From NCBI GenBank assembly GCA_030604735.1, contig JAUVVG010000026.1, forward strand, positions 1-64,000: a stretch of DNA of 64,000 nucleotides, read 5' to 3'. Made by a program: the position numbers and the translations under genes. The notes under the pieces are model-generated. The model did not search any database. It saw only the letters and a program-made list of their open reading frames with translations, and was not told where the DNA came from. Shown here in pieces: positions 1-7,942 of this stretch. The stretch comes from Azoarcus sp. GTDB taxonomy: Bacteria; Pseudomonadota; Gammaproteobacteria; Burkholderiales; Rhodocyclaceae. Position 1 is the stretch's first letter, and the number at the start of each line of letters is the position of its first letter.

Positions 1-337
1 CTGCTGGAATTTGCGCTGCGCGAGCACGACACTCAGCTTCGCGGCTTGCGCCGCTCCTACACCGGCCCCGGGCGTGGTGCCCTTGTAGGAGCCGCGCCAG
101 CGGCGAACTCAGCTGCTGGAATTTGCGCTGCGCGAGCACGACACTCAGCTTCGCGGCTTGCGCCGCTCCTACACCGGTCCCGGGCGTCGTGCCCTTGTAG
201 GAGCCGCGCAAGCGGCGAACTCAGCTGCTGGAATTTGCGCTGCGCGAGCACGACACTCAGCTTCGCGGCTTGCGCCGCTCCTACACCGGCCCCGGGCGTG
301 GTGCCCTTGTAGGAGCCGCGCCAGCGGCGAATCGCGG
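1..337. repeat. REP macrosatellite, three tandem units of about 112 bp
   Basis: Three near-identical units start at 1, 113 and 225; the third is one base longer. Each begins CTGCTGGAAT and holds two inverted REP-like cores: CGCGGCTTGCGCCGCTCCTA and, about 35 bases on, the complementary form TGTAGGAGCCGCGC. The pair can fold into a long hairpin. The first unit may continue left of the window. No gene is supported here; open frames across it are repeat-derived. The same core recurs near 4.76-5.01, 9.19-9.46 and 11.6-11.96 kb. Confidence 0.9.
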
Positions 338-357
338 CTGCTGGAATACTCGCCGCG

Positions 358-486
358 TTTTTTTTTGACACTCAGCTTCAGATAAACGTCACCCGCGCGC
401 GTGTTCGGACGGTAAACGTCTTGCCACACGGTGTGATCGGCATGAGTGGTCATGCTTTTGTAGAGCTCTGATGGCCCGTTTATCGA
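358..486 (-). pseudogene. mqsR: Remnant of an MqsR-type mRNA interferase toxin
   Basis: The minus frame reads ELYKSMTTHADHTVWQDVYR and then PNTRAGDVYLKLSVKKK. This matches the stretch of E. coli MqsR (98 aa) around FYKSMTTYSDHTIWQDVYRP and VYLKITV. MqsR is a type II toxin that cleaves mRNA at GCU. The N-terminal half and the C-terminal strand are missing: the match starts near 486 and ends near 360, where the REP array begins. No MqsA antitoxin lies beside it in this window. The family assignment rests on remembered sequence; the truncation is plain. It is probably non-functional. Confidence 0.7.
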
Positions 487-505
487 GGTCGCGTTGAATG
501 ACCTA

Positions 506-925
506 TCAGCTCCGGTTTCTGCTGATATCACGATAAGTGACAGCCCCGTACCGACCCAGGCAAGTAGCACCCGCTGTTGCAGCCTGTGTGCATTCAGTGC
601 TGCCAACGGGAATGGAAGTGATCGGACCGTCTGCGGGGCCGAAGGCCATCACAAGCTTGATGACGGCCGAGGCCAGAAACGCCGCCAGAGCCATGACCAA
701 ACGGAGCTCATCGCCTTCGGACCACGCCGGCAGGCTGACATGATCCAGTTGATGCGCGCCGAACTTTTGCAACTTCCTGGAAAAAGGGCGCGAAGCCTTG
801 TCAAACAGGGCGCGTGTCTTGCGGATTTTTTTCAGGTGCGCGTTGAGTGCGACCGCCGAGATGAACAGCAGCACCCCGCTGATGACGGCGAGCAGTTCTG
901 ACACCAGATTCGCGCACGCGCTCAC
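506..925 (-). CDS. Small predicted membrane protein coupled to the XRE regulator
   Basis: This is a 139-residue protein I do not recognise. The proposed GTG start overlaps the stop of the upstream XRE gene (GTGA), which indicates translational coupling and decided this start over a longer frame overlapping the regulator. Two hydrophobic segments are visible, near residues 8-27 (LVSELLAVISGVLLFISAVA) and 76-93. Between them is a basic, charged stretch of KKIRKTRALFDKASRP type, so it probably sits in the inner membrane with a cytoplasmic loop. The last ~20 residues run towards the mqsR remnant and may have been acquired at that junction. Function unknown. Confidence 0.5.
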   Translation of the reverse strand: MSACANLVSELLAVISGVLLFISAVALNAHLKKIRKTRALFDKASRPFSRKLQKFGAHQLDHVSLPAWSEGDELRLVMALAAFLASAVIKLVMAFGPADGPITSIPVGSTECTQAATAGATCLGRYGAVTYRDISRNRS

Positions 926-1278
926 CGCTCGAGCAAACCGGCATCCACGGGCATGATGTGTTGCTGGAACAGCGGCTCGGCCGCCTCGTTGTCCCGTTGC
1001 AGGATCGAGAACTCGAGCTGCAAGCCGTATACATCCAGGACACGGGCAAGCAACTCGAAACTGACGCCACGCTTGCCCCATAGCCCCGCTTCGATCCGGC
1101 TCACTTCGTCTTCGTCGATGTGCGCCCGATCGGCGACATCGGCCTGGGACAGCCCCCATTCATTACGAAGCGTGCGCAGAAACAGGCCTAGTTCAAGGCG
1201 CTCCTTGCCGGCTTTGACCCCCGACCGGAACCCCTGATGGTGTTCGAATGCTCTGAACAATCGTGCTGATTCGCTCAT
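922..1278 (-). CDS. XRE-family transcriptional regulator (HTH_3)
   Basis: The 118-residue protein has a Cro/CI-type helix-turn-helix at about residues 28-85: it reads LGLFLRTLRNEWGLSQADVA, followed by DEDEVSRIEAGLWGKRG. The DNA-binding core is complete. The C-terminal 30 residues match nothing I know. It is the middle gene of a three-gene minus-strand cassette, 12 bases after the gene ending at 1291 and overlapping the next by four bases. This arrangement resembles antitoxin or immunity modules controlled by their own XRE protein, but no toxin domain is recognisable in either partner, so that role is inference. Confidence 0.8.
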   Translation of the reverse strand: MSESARLFRAFEHHQGFRSGVKAGKERLELGLFLRTLRNEWGLSQADVADRAHIDEDEVSRIEAGLWGKRGVSFELLARVLDVYGLQLEFSILQRDNEAAEPLFQQHIMPVDAGLLER

Positions 1279-1290
1279 GCGTCGGTGACC

Positions 1291-1734
1291 TCATAAATCC
1301 TGGCTGAGTCGTTCAGCCCGATCTGTGGCAAATCCAATGGCCTGACTCTCATCTGGCGTCCAAAGTGGAAAGGCACTGAACGCCATCAATACGGGCCGTC
1401 CAGGCGGAACAGCGTAACCGACCTCGCAAAACGCTGCCACTATGCCCTCTGACCCACTGGAGCTCCAGAAAGTGCTGTGAAAGATCCGGTGCGGGCCGGA
1501 CCAACGGTGTTCGACGAGCGGGGGCGCCGAGAGCGCGTTCGTCGCTCCGACGTAAGGCGGCGATGCGACGTTCGGGCCATCGAAGAGGCTCTCGAACGTT
1601 ACCGTCAGCAGTCCCACTGCTTGCGTATAGCCCAATACGTCGGCGGCAGACGGCAGCAAGCCCAGATCACCATCGAGACGGTCTAGTTGTTCGTCCACGT
1701 CGGGGTGAACCTCCGCCGATGTCGATAGCGACAT
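1291..1734 (-). CDS. Hypothetical protein, first gene of the XRE cassette
   Basis: A 147-residue acidic soluble protein without signal peptide or membrane segment. I do not recognise a domain. The middle contains a tryptophan/serine-rich stretch (EHRWSGPHRIFHSTFWSSSG) and the C-terminus is rich in aromatic residues. It is transcribed with the XRE regulator, which starts 12 bases after its stop. Codon use fits the neighbourhood, so I take it as a real gene. As the first of three coupled small genes it could be a toxin or effector, but nothing in the sequence shows that. Confidence 0.6.
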   Translation of the reverse strand: MSLSTSAEVHPDVDEQLDRLDGDLGLLPSAADVLGYTQAVGLLTVTFESLFDGPNVASPPYVGATNALSAPPLVEHRWSGPHRIFHSTFWSSSGSEGIVAAFCEVGYAVPPGRPVLMAFSAFPLWTPDESQAIGFATDRAERLSQDL

Positions 1735-1810
1735 GCACTACTCCCAGTCGACCCACCGCTTGATTATGGATTTTTCTAGATAAAACGCAAACCGTGAAGC
1801 ATATCGCGCA

Positions 1811-1881
1811 GGGGGGATGAGCCAAAGGCGCTATCCACCGCATGAACCTCACTGGGTGGATGACGCTGCGCTCATCCACCC
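1811..1881. repeat. Interspersed hairpin repeat of the GGTGGATGA type
   Basis: GGGTGGATGA (1854-1863) and TCATCCACCC (1872-1881) form a perfect 10-bp stem with an 8-base loop. An imperfect relative, GGATGA...TATCCACC, precedes it at 1815-1839. A third relative lies at 10214-10247. It sits between the ends or starts of divergent and convergent units and may also act as a terminator beyond cysNC (stop at 1922), although no T-run follows. Confidence 0.6.
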
Positions 1882-1921
1882 TACGGGTTACCGTTTTCTA
1901 CAGTGCCGTGTCCCCTTCTTG

Positions 1922-3829
1922 TCAGGCTTCGATGATCCCATGCTGTCGCAGTGCCTCGATGACGGCGTCGGCCGCTTTTTCCGGGTCGAAGGTGACGGTG
2001 TCCAGGCGCAGTTCCGGGTTTTCTGGCTGTTCGTAGGGGGAATCGATACCGGTGAAGTTCTTGAGGTCGCCGCGTCGGGCCTTCTTGTAGAGGCCCTTGA
2101 CGTCGCGTTCTTCGGCGACTGCGAGAGGGGTGTCGACGAAGATCTCGAAGAACTCGCCCTCCTCGACCAGGCCACGGGCCATTTGCCGCTCGGCCCGGAA
2201 CGGGCTGATGAAGGCGGTGAGCACGATCATGCCGGCATCGACCATCAGCTTGGCCACTTCGGCGACACGCCGGATGTTCTCGACCCGGTCGGCGTCGGTG
2301 AAACCGAGATCCTTGTTGAGTCCATGACGAACGTTGTCGCCGTCGAGCAGGTAGGTGCGCCGGCCGAGCGCATAGAGGCGCTTTTCGACCAGGTTGGCGA
2401 TGGTGGATTTGCCCGCCCCGGACAGGCCGGTGAACCACAGCACGCAGGGCTTTTGATGGTTGAGCGCGGCGCGCGCGGCCTTGTCGACGTCCACATGCTG
2501 CATGTGGATGTTGTGCGCACGACGCAGCGCGAAGTGGATCAACCCGGCACCGACCGTGCCATTGCTCATGCGGTCGATCAGGATGAAGCCGCCGGTGTCG
2601 CGGTTGTCGTCGTAGGGGTCGAAGCCGACCTGGCGATCGAGACTGATGTTGCACACGCCGATGGCGTTGAGTTCGAGCTTCTTCGCCGCGACATGCTCGA
2701 GCGTATTGACGTTCACCTGGTACTTGATGTCGGTGATGGTGGCGCTGACGGTTCGCGTACCGATCTTGAGCAGGTAGGGGCGACCGGCTAGCAGCGGTTC
2801 GTCATGCATCCAGATGATGGTGGTTTCGAACTGGTCGGCGCTGCTGGCAGGCGCGGCGGCCTTCGAGATGAGATCGCCACGGGAGATGTCGATTTCGTCG
2901 GCGAGTGTCAGGGTGATGGATTGCCCGACGACCGCCCGTTCGAGATCGCCGTCGCGGGTGACGATGCGGGCGACCGTGCTTTCCTTCCCCGAGGGCTGAA
3001 CCCGGATGCGGTCGCCCACCGCAATGGCCCCGCCGGCGATGGTGCCGGCGAAACCGCGAAAATCGAGGTTGGGTCGATTGACCCATTGCACCGGCATCCG
3101 GAATGGCGCCCGCTGCATGCGCTCTTCGTCGATCTCGACCGTCTCGAGAAAGCCCATCAGGGTGGTGCCGTGATACCAAGGCATCTGGTCGCTGGGCGCG
3201 GTGACGTTGTCGCCCTTGAAGGCAGACATCGGGATGAAGGTGATGTTCTCCAGGCCGATCTTGGCGGCGAACTCGTGGTAATCGTCGACGATCTTGCGGA
3301 AGGTGCGCTCGGCGTAACCGACCAGGTCCATCTTGTTGATCGCGACGATCACATGGCGGATACCGATCAGTGACACCAGATAGCTGTGCCGACGGGTCTG
3401 GGTGAGCACACCCTTGCGGGCGTCGATCATGACCACCGCGGCATCGGCGGTGGAGGCGCCGGTGACCATGTTGCGGGTGTATTGCTCGTGGCCCGGGGTA
3501 TCGGCGACGATGAACTTGCGCTTGTCGGTGGAGAAGAAGCGGTAGGCCACGTCGATGGTGATGCCCTGCTCCCGCTCTGCCGCGAGTCCGTCGACCAGCA
3601 AGGCAAAATCGATCGCTTCGCCCTGCGTGCCCCACTTCTTCGAGTCCGCCTCGACCGCGGCGAGTTGGTCCTCGAAGATCATCTTGGATTCATAGAGCAA
3701 CCGCCCGATCAGCGTGCTCTTGCCGTCATCCACGCTGCCACAGGTAATGAAGCGCAGCAGGCTCTTGGTTTCGTGCTGCTTGAGGTATTGCTCGATATCG
3801 GTGGCGATCAGATCGGAGACATGTGCCAT
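1922..3829 (-). CDS. cysNC: Bifunctional sulfate adenylyltransferase subunit 1 / adenylylsulfate kinase
   Basis: The 635-residue fusion carries out two steps: GTP-driven formation of adenylylsulfate (APS) with CysD, then phosphorylation of APS to PAPS. The CysN part (about 1-440) shows the GTPase motifs GSVDDGKST at residues 31-39, DTPGHEQ and NKMD, followed by the elongation-factor-like beta barrels. The APS-kinase part begins near 445, with its P-loop GLSGAGKST at 458-466 and [15 protein letters not shown] downstream. The ATG overlaps the TGA of cysD by one base (TGATG); a longer frame upstream merely reads antisense to nothing useful through cysD. The fused NodQ-like form makes PAPS, used for reductive assimilation or by sulfotransferases. 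Confidence 0.96.
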   Translation of the reverse strand: MAHVSDLIATDIEQYLKQHETKSLLRFITCGSVDDGKSTLIGRLLYESKMIFEDQLAAVEADSKKWGTQGEAIDFALLVDGLAAEREQGITIDVAYRFFSTDKRKFIVADTPGHEQYTRNMVTGASTADAAVVMIDARKGVLTQTRRHSYLVSLIGIRHVIVAINKMDLVGYAERTFRKIVDDYHEFAAKIGLENITFIPMSAFKGDNVTAPSDQMPWYHGTTLMGFLETVEIDEERMQRAPFRMPVQWVNRPNLDFRGFAGTIAGGAIAVGDRIRVQPSGKESTVARIVTRDGDLERAVVGQSITLTLADEIDISRGDLISKAAAPASSADQFETTIIWMHDEPLLAGRPYLLKIGTRTVSATITDIKYQVNVNTLEHVAAKKLELNAIGVCNISLDRQVGFDPYDDNRDTGGFILIDRMSNGTVGAGLIHFALRRAHNIHMQHVDVDKAARAALNHQKPCVLWFTGLSGAGKSTIANLVEKRLYALGRRTYLLDGDNVRHGLNKDLGFTDADRVENIRRVAEVAKLMVDAGMIVLTAFISPFRAERQMARGLVEEGEFFEIFVDTPLAVAEERDVKGLYKKARRGDLKNFTGIDSPYEQPENPELRLDTVTFDPEKAADAVIEALRQHGIIEA

Positions 3830-4728
3830 CAGAAGTACCCCTCTTGCTTCTTTTTTTCCATGGACGCAGCGGAATCGTGGTCGATCACCCTGCCTTGGCG
3901 CTCGGAGGTGCGGGTCAGCAGCATCTCCTGAATGACGGCGATGAGGGTGTCGGCGTTCGATTCGATGGCCCCGGTGAGCGGGTAGCAACCCAGGGTGCGA
4001 AAGCGGACACGCTTCATCATGGGTTGTTCGCCTGGATGCAGCGGCATGCGACCATCGTCCACCATGATCAGGGTGCCGTCGCGTTCGACCACCGGGCGTT
4101 CGGCCGCCAGGTAGAGCGGTACGATCGGGATATTCTCGAGGTGGATGTACTGCCAGATGTCGAGCTCGGTCCAGTTCGACAAGGGGAAGACGCGGATCGA
4201 CTCGCCCTTGTGCTTGCGCGCGTTGTAGAGCTTCCACAACTCCGGGCGCTGGTTCTTGGGGTCCCATCGATGTTGGCCGGAGCGGAACGAGAACACGCGC
4301 TCCTTGGCACGGGACTTTTCCTCGTCACGCCGGGCGCCGCCGAAAGCGACGTCGAAGCCGTATTTGTCGAGCGCCTGCTTGAGCCCCTCGGTTTTCATGA
4401 TGTCGGTGTGGATGGCCGAACCGTGGGTGAAGGGGTTGATGTCCTTGGCGACGCCGTCCGGGTTGATGTGAACCAGGAGATCCATGCCGGACTCCTTGGC
4501 CATGCGGTCGCGGAACAGGTACATGTCGCGGAATTTCCAGCGGGTGTCGACATGCAGCAGCGGGAACGGCGGCACCGCCGGGTGGAAGGCCTTCATCGCG
4601 ATATGCAGCATGACCGCGCTGTCCTTGCCCACCGAGTAAAGCATGACCGGGTTGTCGGCCTCGGCGACGACCTCGCGCATGATATGGATGCTTTCGGCTT
4701 CGAGTCGTTGCAGGTGGGTTAGCGGCAT
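3829..4728 (-). CDS. cysD: Sulfate adenylyltransferase subunit 2
   Basis: The 299-residue protein is the catalytic PP-loop subunit of ATP sulfurylase; it adenylylates sulfate and pairs with CysN. The pyrophosphate-binding SVGKDS lies at residues 32-37, and the downstream sequence [19 protein letters not shown] is typical of the PAPS-reductase-like fold. The length matches the family. A good ribosome site (AGAGG) lies six bases before the ATG. It is the first gene of the cysD-cysNC operon; its leader passes through a REP cluster. The matching cysH/cysI reduction genes are not in this window. Confidence 0.97.
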   Translation of the reverse strand: MPLTHLQRLEAESIHIMREVVAEADNPVMLYSVGKDSAVMLHIAMKAFHPAVPPFPLLHVDTRWKFRDMYLFRDRMAKESGMDLLVHINPDGVAKDINPFTHGSAIHTDIMKTEGLKQALDKYGFDVAFGGARRDEEKSRAKERVFSFRSGQHRWDPKNQRPELWKLYNARKHKGESIRVFPLSNWTELDIWQYIHLENIPIVPLYLAAERPVVERDGTLIMVDDGRMPLHPGEQPMMKRVRFRTLGCYPLTGAIESNADTLIAVIQEMLLTRTSERQGRVIDHDSAASMEKKKQEGYF

Positions 4729-4758
4729 TTATTACCTCTGAAGACAGGGCAACGCAGA

Positions 4759-5014
4759 ATCGCGGCTTGCGCCGCTCCTACACGGGGGCGGTGCGCTCGC
4801 GGCTTGCGCCGCTCCTACTGGTGGATTGGCCTGATCGTTGAAAATGGACGCCCTCACCTGTAGGAGCGGCGCGAGCCGCGATAAACCGTACATCGTTGCA
4901 AGCGCCGCAAATGACCCACAGGCCGATTCGCGGCTTGCGCCGCTCCTACACGGGATCGTGGGCTCGCGGCTCCTACACGGGGGCGGTGCGCTCGCGGCTT
5001 GCGCCGCTCCTACA
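4759..5014. repeat. Cluster of six REP-like elements upstream of cysD
   Basis: Core copies (CGCGGCTTGCGCCGCTCCTA or its complement) are seen at about 4760, 4797, 4859 (reverse orientation), 4928, 4963 (shortened) and 4991. A block of about 38 bases, beginning CACGGGGGCGGTGCGCTCGC, is present twice, at 4781 and 4976, showing local duplication. The cluster fills most of the 388-base gap between cysD and cysQ, so the cysD promoter must lie inside or beyond it. Confidence 0.9.
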
Positions 5015-5040
5015 TGCTCACGAACCGAAAACAAATTCGT

Positions 5041-5075
5041 CATACACCGGCTGGCGTCTTTAGTGACAATATAAT
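5041..5075 (+). promoter_or_regulatory. Candidate cysQ promoter
   Basis: This is the only AT-rich stretch between the REP cluster and cysQ. A perfect TATAAT lies at 5070-5075, about 40 bases before the GTG of cysQ; no good -35 box is visible at the usual distance. On the other strand TTGTCA (5064-5069 reversed) could be a -35 box for cysD. Both are weak without mapping. Confidence 0.35.
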
Positions 5076-5116
5076 AATGCGATTGCATCAATTTTAAACT
5101 CTCCCGGACGGCATCA

Positions 5117-5893
5117 GTGACCTATTCCACACTTTCCACCGAACTGCTTGAAGCCCTGCTCCCGGTCGTCCGTGAAGCCGGTGCGCTGATCATGAAAGTC
5201 TATGCGACTGACTTCGCGGTGCGCGGCAAGGACGATGCGTCGCCGGTGACCGAAGCGGACGAGCGCGCCGAGGCCTTGATCCTGCCTGCGCTGGCCAGAC
5301 TGACCCCGGACATCCCGATTGTGGCAGAGGAAGCGGTCGCGGCGGGACGCATTCCGAACGTCGGCAGTCGCTTCTGGCTGGTCGATCCACTTGACGGCAC
5401 CAAGGAATTCATCAGCCGCAACGGCGAGTTCACGGTGAATGTCGCGCTGGTCGAGGATGGCAATCCGGTGCTCGGCGTCGTCTTCGCTCCGGCTCTCGAT
5501 CGCCTGTTTGCCGGGTTCGTCGGCCATGGCGCCTTCGTCGAGGAAGGCGGCTCTCGTCGTGCGATTGCGGTGCGCACCCCGCCGCCCGAGGGGCTGACCG
5601 TGGTAGCCAGCCGCTCGCATGGCGACCCGGCCGCGCTGGACGCCTTTCTGGCCGGGCGCAAGGTGGCCGCATTGCGCAACGCCGGGTCGTCGCTGAAGAT
5701 CTGTCTGGTGGCCACCGGCGAGGCCGACCTCTATCCACGCCTGGGGCGCACGATGGAGTGGGATATTGCGGCCGGCCATGCAGTGCTGTCCGCGGCCGGC
5801 GGGAGGCTGACCGAACTCCACGGTCGTCCGCTAGGCTACGCGAAGCCGGATTTCGCGAATCCGTTCTTTGTGGCGGCGGGGCACGGCGCCTGA
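5117..5893 (+). CDS. cysQ: 3'(2'),5'-bisphosphate nucleotidase CysQ
   Basis: The 258-residue enzyme removes the 3' phosphate of PAP (and can act on PAPS), keeping PAPS chemistry moving. The inositol-monophosphatase signatures are present: EE at 71-72, the metal site WLVDPLDGTKEF with D90 and D93, and MEWDIAAGHAVL near the C-terminus. The length is usual. The start is a GTG with only a weak GGA-type ribosome site. It is divergent from cysD-cysNC, fitting a shared sulfur-activation job. PAP is released by PAPS reductase and by sulfotransferases, so the gene suits either use. Confidence 0.95.
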   Translation: MTYSTLSTELLEALLPVVREAGALIMKVYATDFAVRGKDDASPVTEADERAEALILPALARLTPDIPIVAEEAVAAGRIPNVGSRFWLVDPLDGTKEFISRNGEFTVNVALVEDGNPVLGVVFAPALDRLFAGFVGHGAFVEEGGSRRAIAVRTPPPEGLTVVASRSHGDPAALDAFLAGRKVAALRNAGSSLKICLVATGEADLYPRLGRTMEWDIAAGHAVLSAAGGRLTELHGRPLGYAKPDFANPFFVAAGHGA

Positions 5894-5935
5894 TGCTCAT
5901 CTTAGCTCGGCAACCGAAAACGCGGGCTCAGGTTC

Positions 5936-6018
5936 CCTCCCCCAAGGGGGAGGTTAGGAGGGGGATGGGTGACATCTGCGCCAGTCAAACCCATCCCCAC
6001 CCCAACCCTCCCCTTGAG
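5936..6018. repeat. Interspersed inverted repeat
   Basis: The left arm CTCCCCCAAGGGGGAGG plus TTAGGAGGGGGATGGGT (5937-5970) pairs imperfectly with ACCCATCCCCACCCCAACCC...TTGAG (5989-6018). The left arm alone also folds on itself (CTCCCCCAAGGGGGAG). It lies between cysQ and the permease, in a 235-base gap that otherwise shows no gene, and could act as a processing or termination hairpin. Confidence 0.6.
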
Positions 6019-6128
6019 CAACCCTGCTTGGCTCCACACCTTTCTCAACTATTTGATTGCCGACATAGTGATATGCACACTGACCCGAAATTCGGCACCT
6101 GGAAGAACTGCGGCGCTTACCGATTCCG

Positions 6129-7865
6129 ATGACCGCTTACGTCGTTCTCGCCTCCATCGTCGGCCTGCTCGCGTTGCTGATCCATGGACGTATCGCGCCA
6201 GGCGTGCTGTTCACGGGTCTGGCAGCCGCCTACACGCTCGCCGGGCTGGTCGAGCAGCGGGTGATGCTGGCCAACTACAGCAATCCGGCGCTGGCCACGC
6301 TGATCGTCCTGTTGCTGGTATCGCTCGCGCTGGAGCGCTCGCCGCTGCTCGACCGCTTGTCCGACGCGCTGCTGAAGGGCCGCGCTTCGCTCGCGACGCT
6401 GCGGCTGACCAGCGTCACCGCCGCGTTCTCGGCGTTCCTGAACAATACCGCGGTGGTCGGTGCTCTGCTCGGCGTGATTTCCCGACAGCGACATCAGCCG
6501 GCCTCGCGCTTGCTGATTCCGCTTTCGTACGCATCGGTGCTGGGGGGGATCACCACGTTGGTCGGCACCTCGACCAACCTGGTGGTGAACTCTTTCGTGA
6601 TCAGCGCTGGCCTGCCGTCGCTCGGGATGTTCACGTTCGCGATCGTAGGCGTGCCAGTAGCACTGGCCTGCCTGGCAGTGCTGGTCGTGAGCGCCCGCTT
6701 GCTGCCGGCGCATCATGCGGGTGACAAGGACACGCGGCAGGCCTATTTTCTGGAAGCCCAGCTCGCACCGGATTCACCGATGGTCGGACAGACGATCGAA
6801 GCCAATCGCCTGCGTAGCCTCGAGGGCCTGTTCCTGCTCGAGATCGTGCGCGGCGATCGACTGATCTCGCCAGTGGGGCCGAACGAGGTGCTTGAAGCCG
6901 ACGATATCCTGATCTTCACCGGCGAAACGACCAAGATGCATGCGCTGCAGCGCTTTCCCGGCCTGCATGTGTTCGGTAACCGTGCCGACGCGCTGCTCGG
7001 ATCGAACCTGGTCGAGGTGGTGCTCTCGAACGAGTCGGATCTCGCCAACAAGACACTTCGGGACGTGGATTTCCGGACGATGTTCGATGCAGGCGTGGTC
7101 GGCATCCGGCGCGGTGAGAAACGTCTGATCGGTCAGTTAGGGCGCATCCCGCTCAAGGTCGGGGACAGCCTGCTGCTCGCGGTGGGTCCGGACTTCGCCC
7201 AGCACCGCAATATCGACCGCCACTTCCATGTGCTTGACAACAGCATGCAGCGCCCGCGCCTGACTGATCGTGAGAGCACACTGGCGCTAAGTGGGTTCGG
7301 ACTGGTGATCGGATTGTCCGCGCTTGAATGGGTGCCGCTGTTCAACGGCTTGATGGTGCTGCTGGCGGTATTCCTGGTCACGAAACTGCTGACCCTTGCC
7401 GAGATGCGAAGGCGTTTTCCGTTCGAACTGCTGCTGATCATTGGTTCGGCACTGACGATCGCGCGAGTGCTCGAGGACTCCGGCGCAGCCGGCTTGATCG
7501 CGACCGTGATCCGTGCGGTGTTCGACGACTTTGGCCCGATCGGCGCGTTGGTGGGCGTGTACCTGTTGACGTTGATCCTGACCGAGTTGATCACCAACAA
7601 TGCTGCCGCTGCACTCGCTTTTCCGATCGCGCTGACCACCGCTCGCGCACTGGGCCTCGACCCGATGCCGTTCATCATGGTGGTCGCCTATGGGGCCAGC
7701 GCCTGCTTCATCATGCCTTTCGGCTACCAGACCCACCTGATGGTGTATTCGCCTGGTCGTTACCGGATGCTCGACTTCCTGAAAGCCGGCCTGCCGGTCA
7801 GCATCGTATATTCGCTGATGGTACTGCTACTGGTGCCGCTGGCGTTTCCGTTCCGGGCGGTTTGA
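6129..7865 (+). CDS. SLC13-family anion permease with RCK_C (TrkA-C) domains
   Basis: The 578-residue integral membrane protein has two halves of transmembrane segments separated by a soluble part holding two RCK_C-type regulatory domains (about residues 205-370). The transport motifs SAFLNNTAVVGALL and GGITTLVGTSTNLVVNSF are characteristic of the SAC1/SLC13 (DASS) group, and TELITNNAAAALAFPIA is the matching repeat in the second half. Such proteins carry sulfate or dicarboxylates with sodium. Position next to cysQ and cysDNC suggests sulfate uptake, but the substrate is inferred from context only. Confidence 0.88.
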   Translation: MTAYVVLASIVGLLALLIHGRIAPGVLFTGLAAAYTLAGLVEQRVMLANYSNPALATLIVLLLVSLALERSPLLDRLSDALLKGRASLATLRLTSVTAAFSAFLNNTAVVGALLGVISRQRHQPASRLLIPLSYASVLGGITTLVGTSTNLVVNSFVISAGLPSLGMFTFAIVGVPVALACLAVLVVSARLLPAHHAGDKDTRQAYFLEAQLAPDSPMVGQTIEANRLRSLEGLFLLEIVRGDRLISPVGPNEVLEADDILIFTGETTKMHALQRFPGLHVFGNRADALLGSNLVEVVLSNESDLANKTLRDVDFRTMFDAGVVGIRRGEKRLIGQLGRIPLKVGDSLLLAVGPDFAQHRNIDRHFHVLDNSMQRPRLTDRESTLALSGFGLVIGLSALEWVPLFNGLMVLLAVFLVTKLLTLAEMRRRFPFELLLIIGSALTIARVLEDSGAAGLIATVIRAVFDDFGPIGALVGVYLLTLILTELITNNAAAALAFPIALTTARALGLDPMPFIMVVAYGASACFIMPFGYQTHLMVYSPGRYRMLDFLKAGLPVSIVYSLMVLLLVPLAFPFRAV

Positions 7866-7942
7866 CACGTCTGAGCGTTGTGCCCGACTCCCTTCAAGCA
7901 TTGCATTCATCCAAACAGTAATGCCCGAGTCGAACACGGACG

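Noticed and set aside
1-385. Repetitive alanine/arginine-rich frames and possible CRISPR-like array
   Set aside because: The repeats are inverted REP pairs in 112-bp tandem units with identical spacers, not short direct repeats with unique spacers; no cas genes are near.
494-901. Plus-strand frame of 135 codons over the small membrane-protein gene
   Set aside because: It is the antisense of the coupled minus-strand gene, has no ribosome site, and its composition shows no domain.
1817-2791. Long plus-strand frame of 324 codons
   Set aside because: It runs antisense to the APS-kinase and barrel part of cysNC. Rich in Val/Asp/Gly as antisense frames of GC-rich genes are; no motif.
7866-7942. 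Terminator between the permease and the glycosyltransferase
   Set aside because: GACTC and GAGTC arms with imperfect flanks surround a 36-base loop; too weak and without a T-run.
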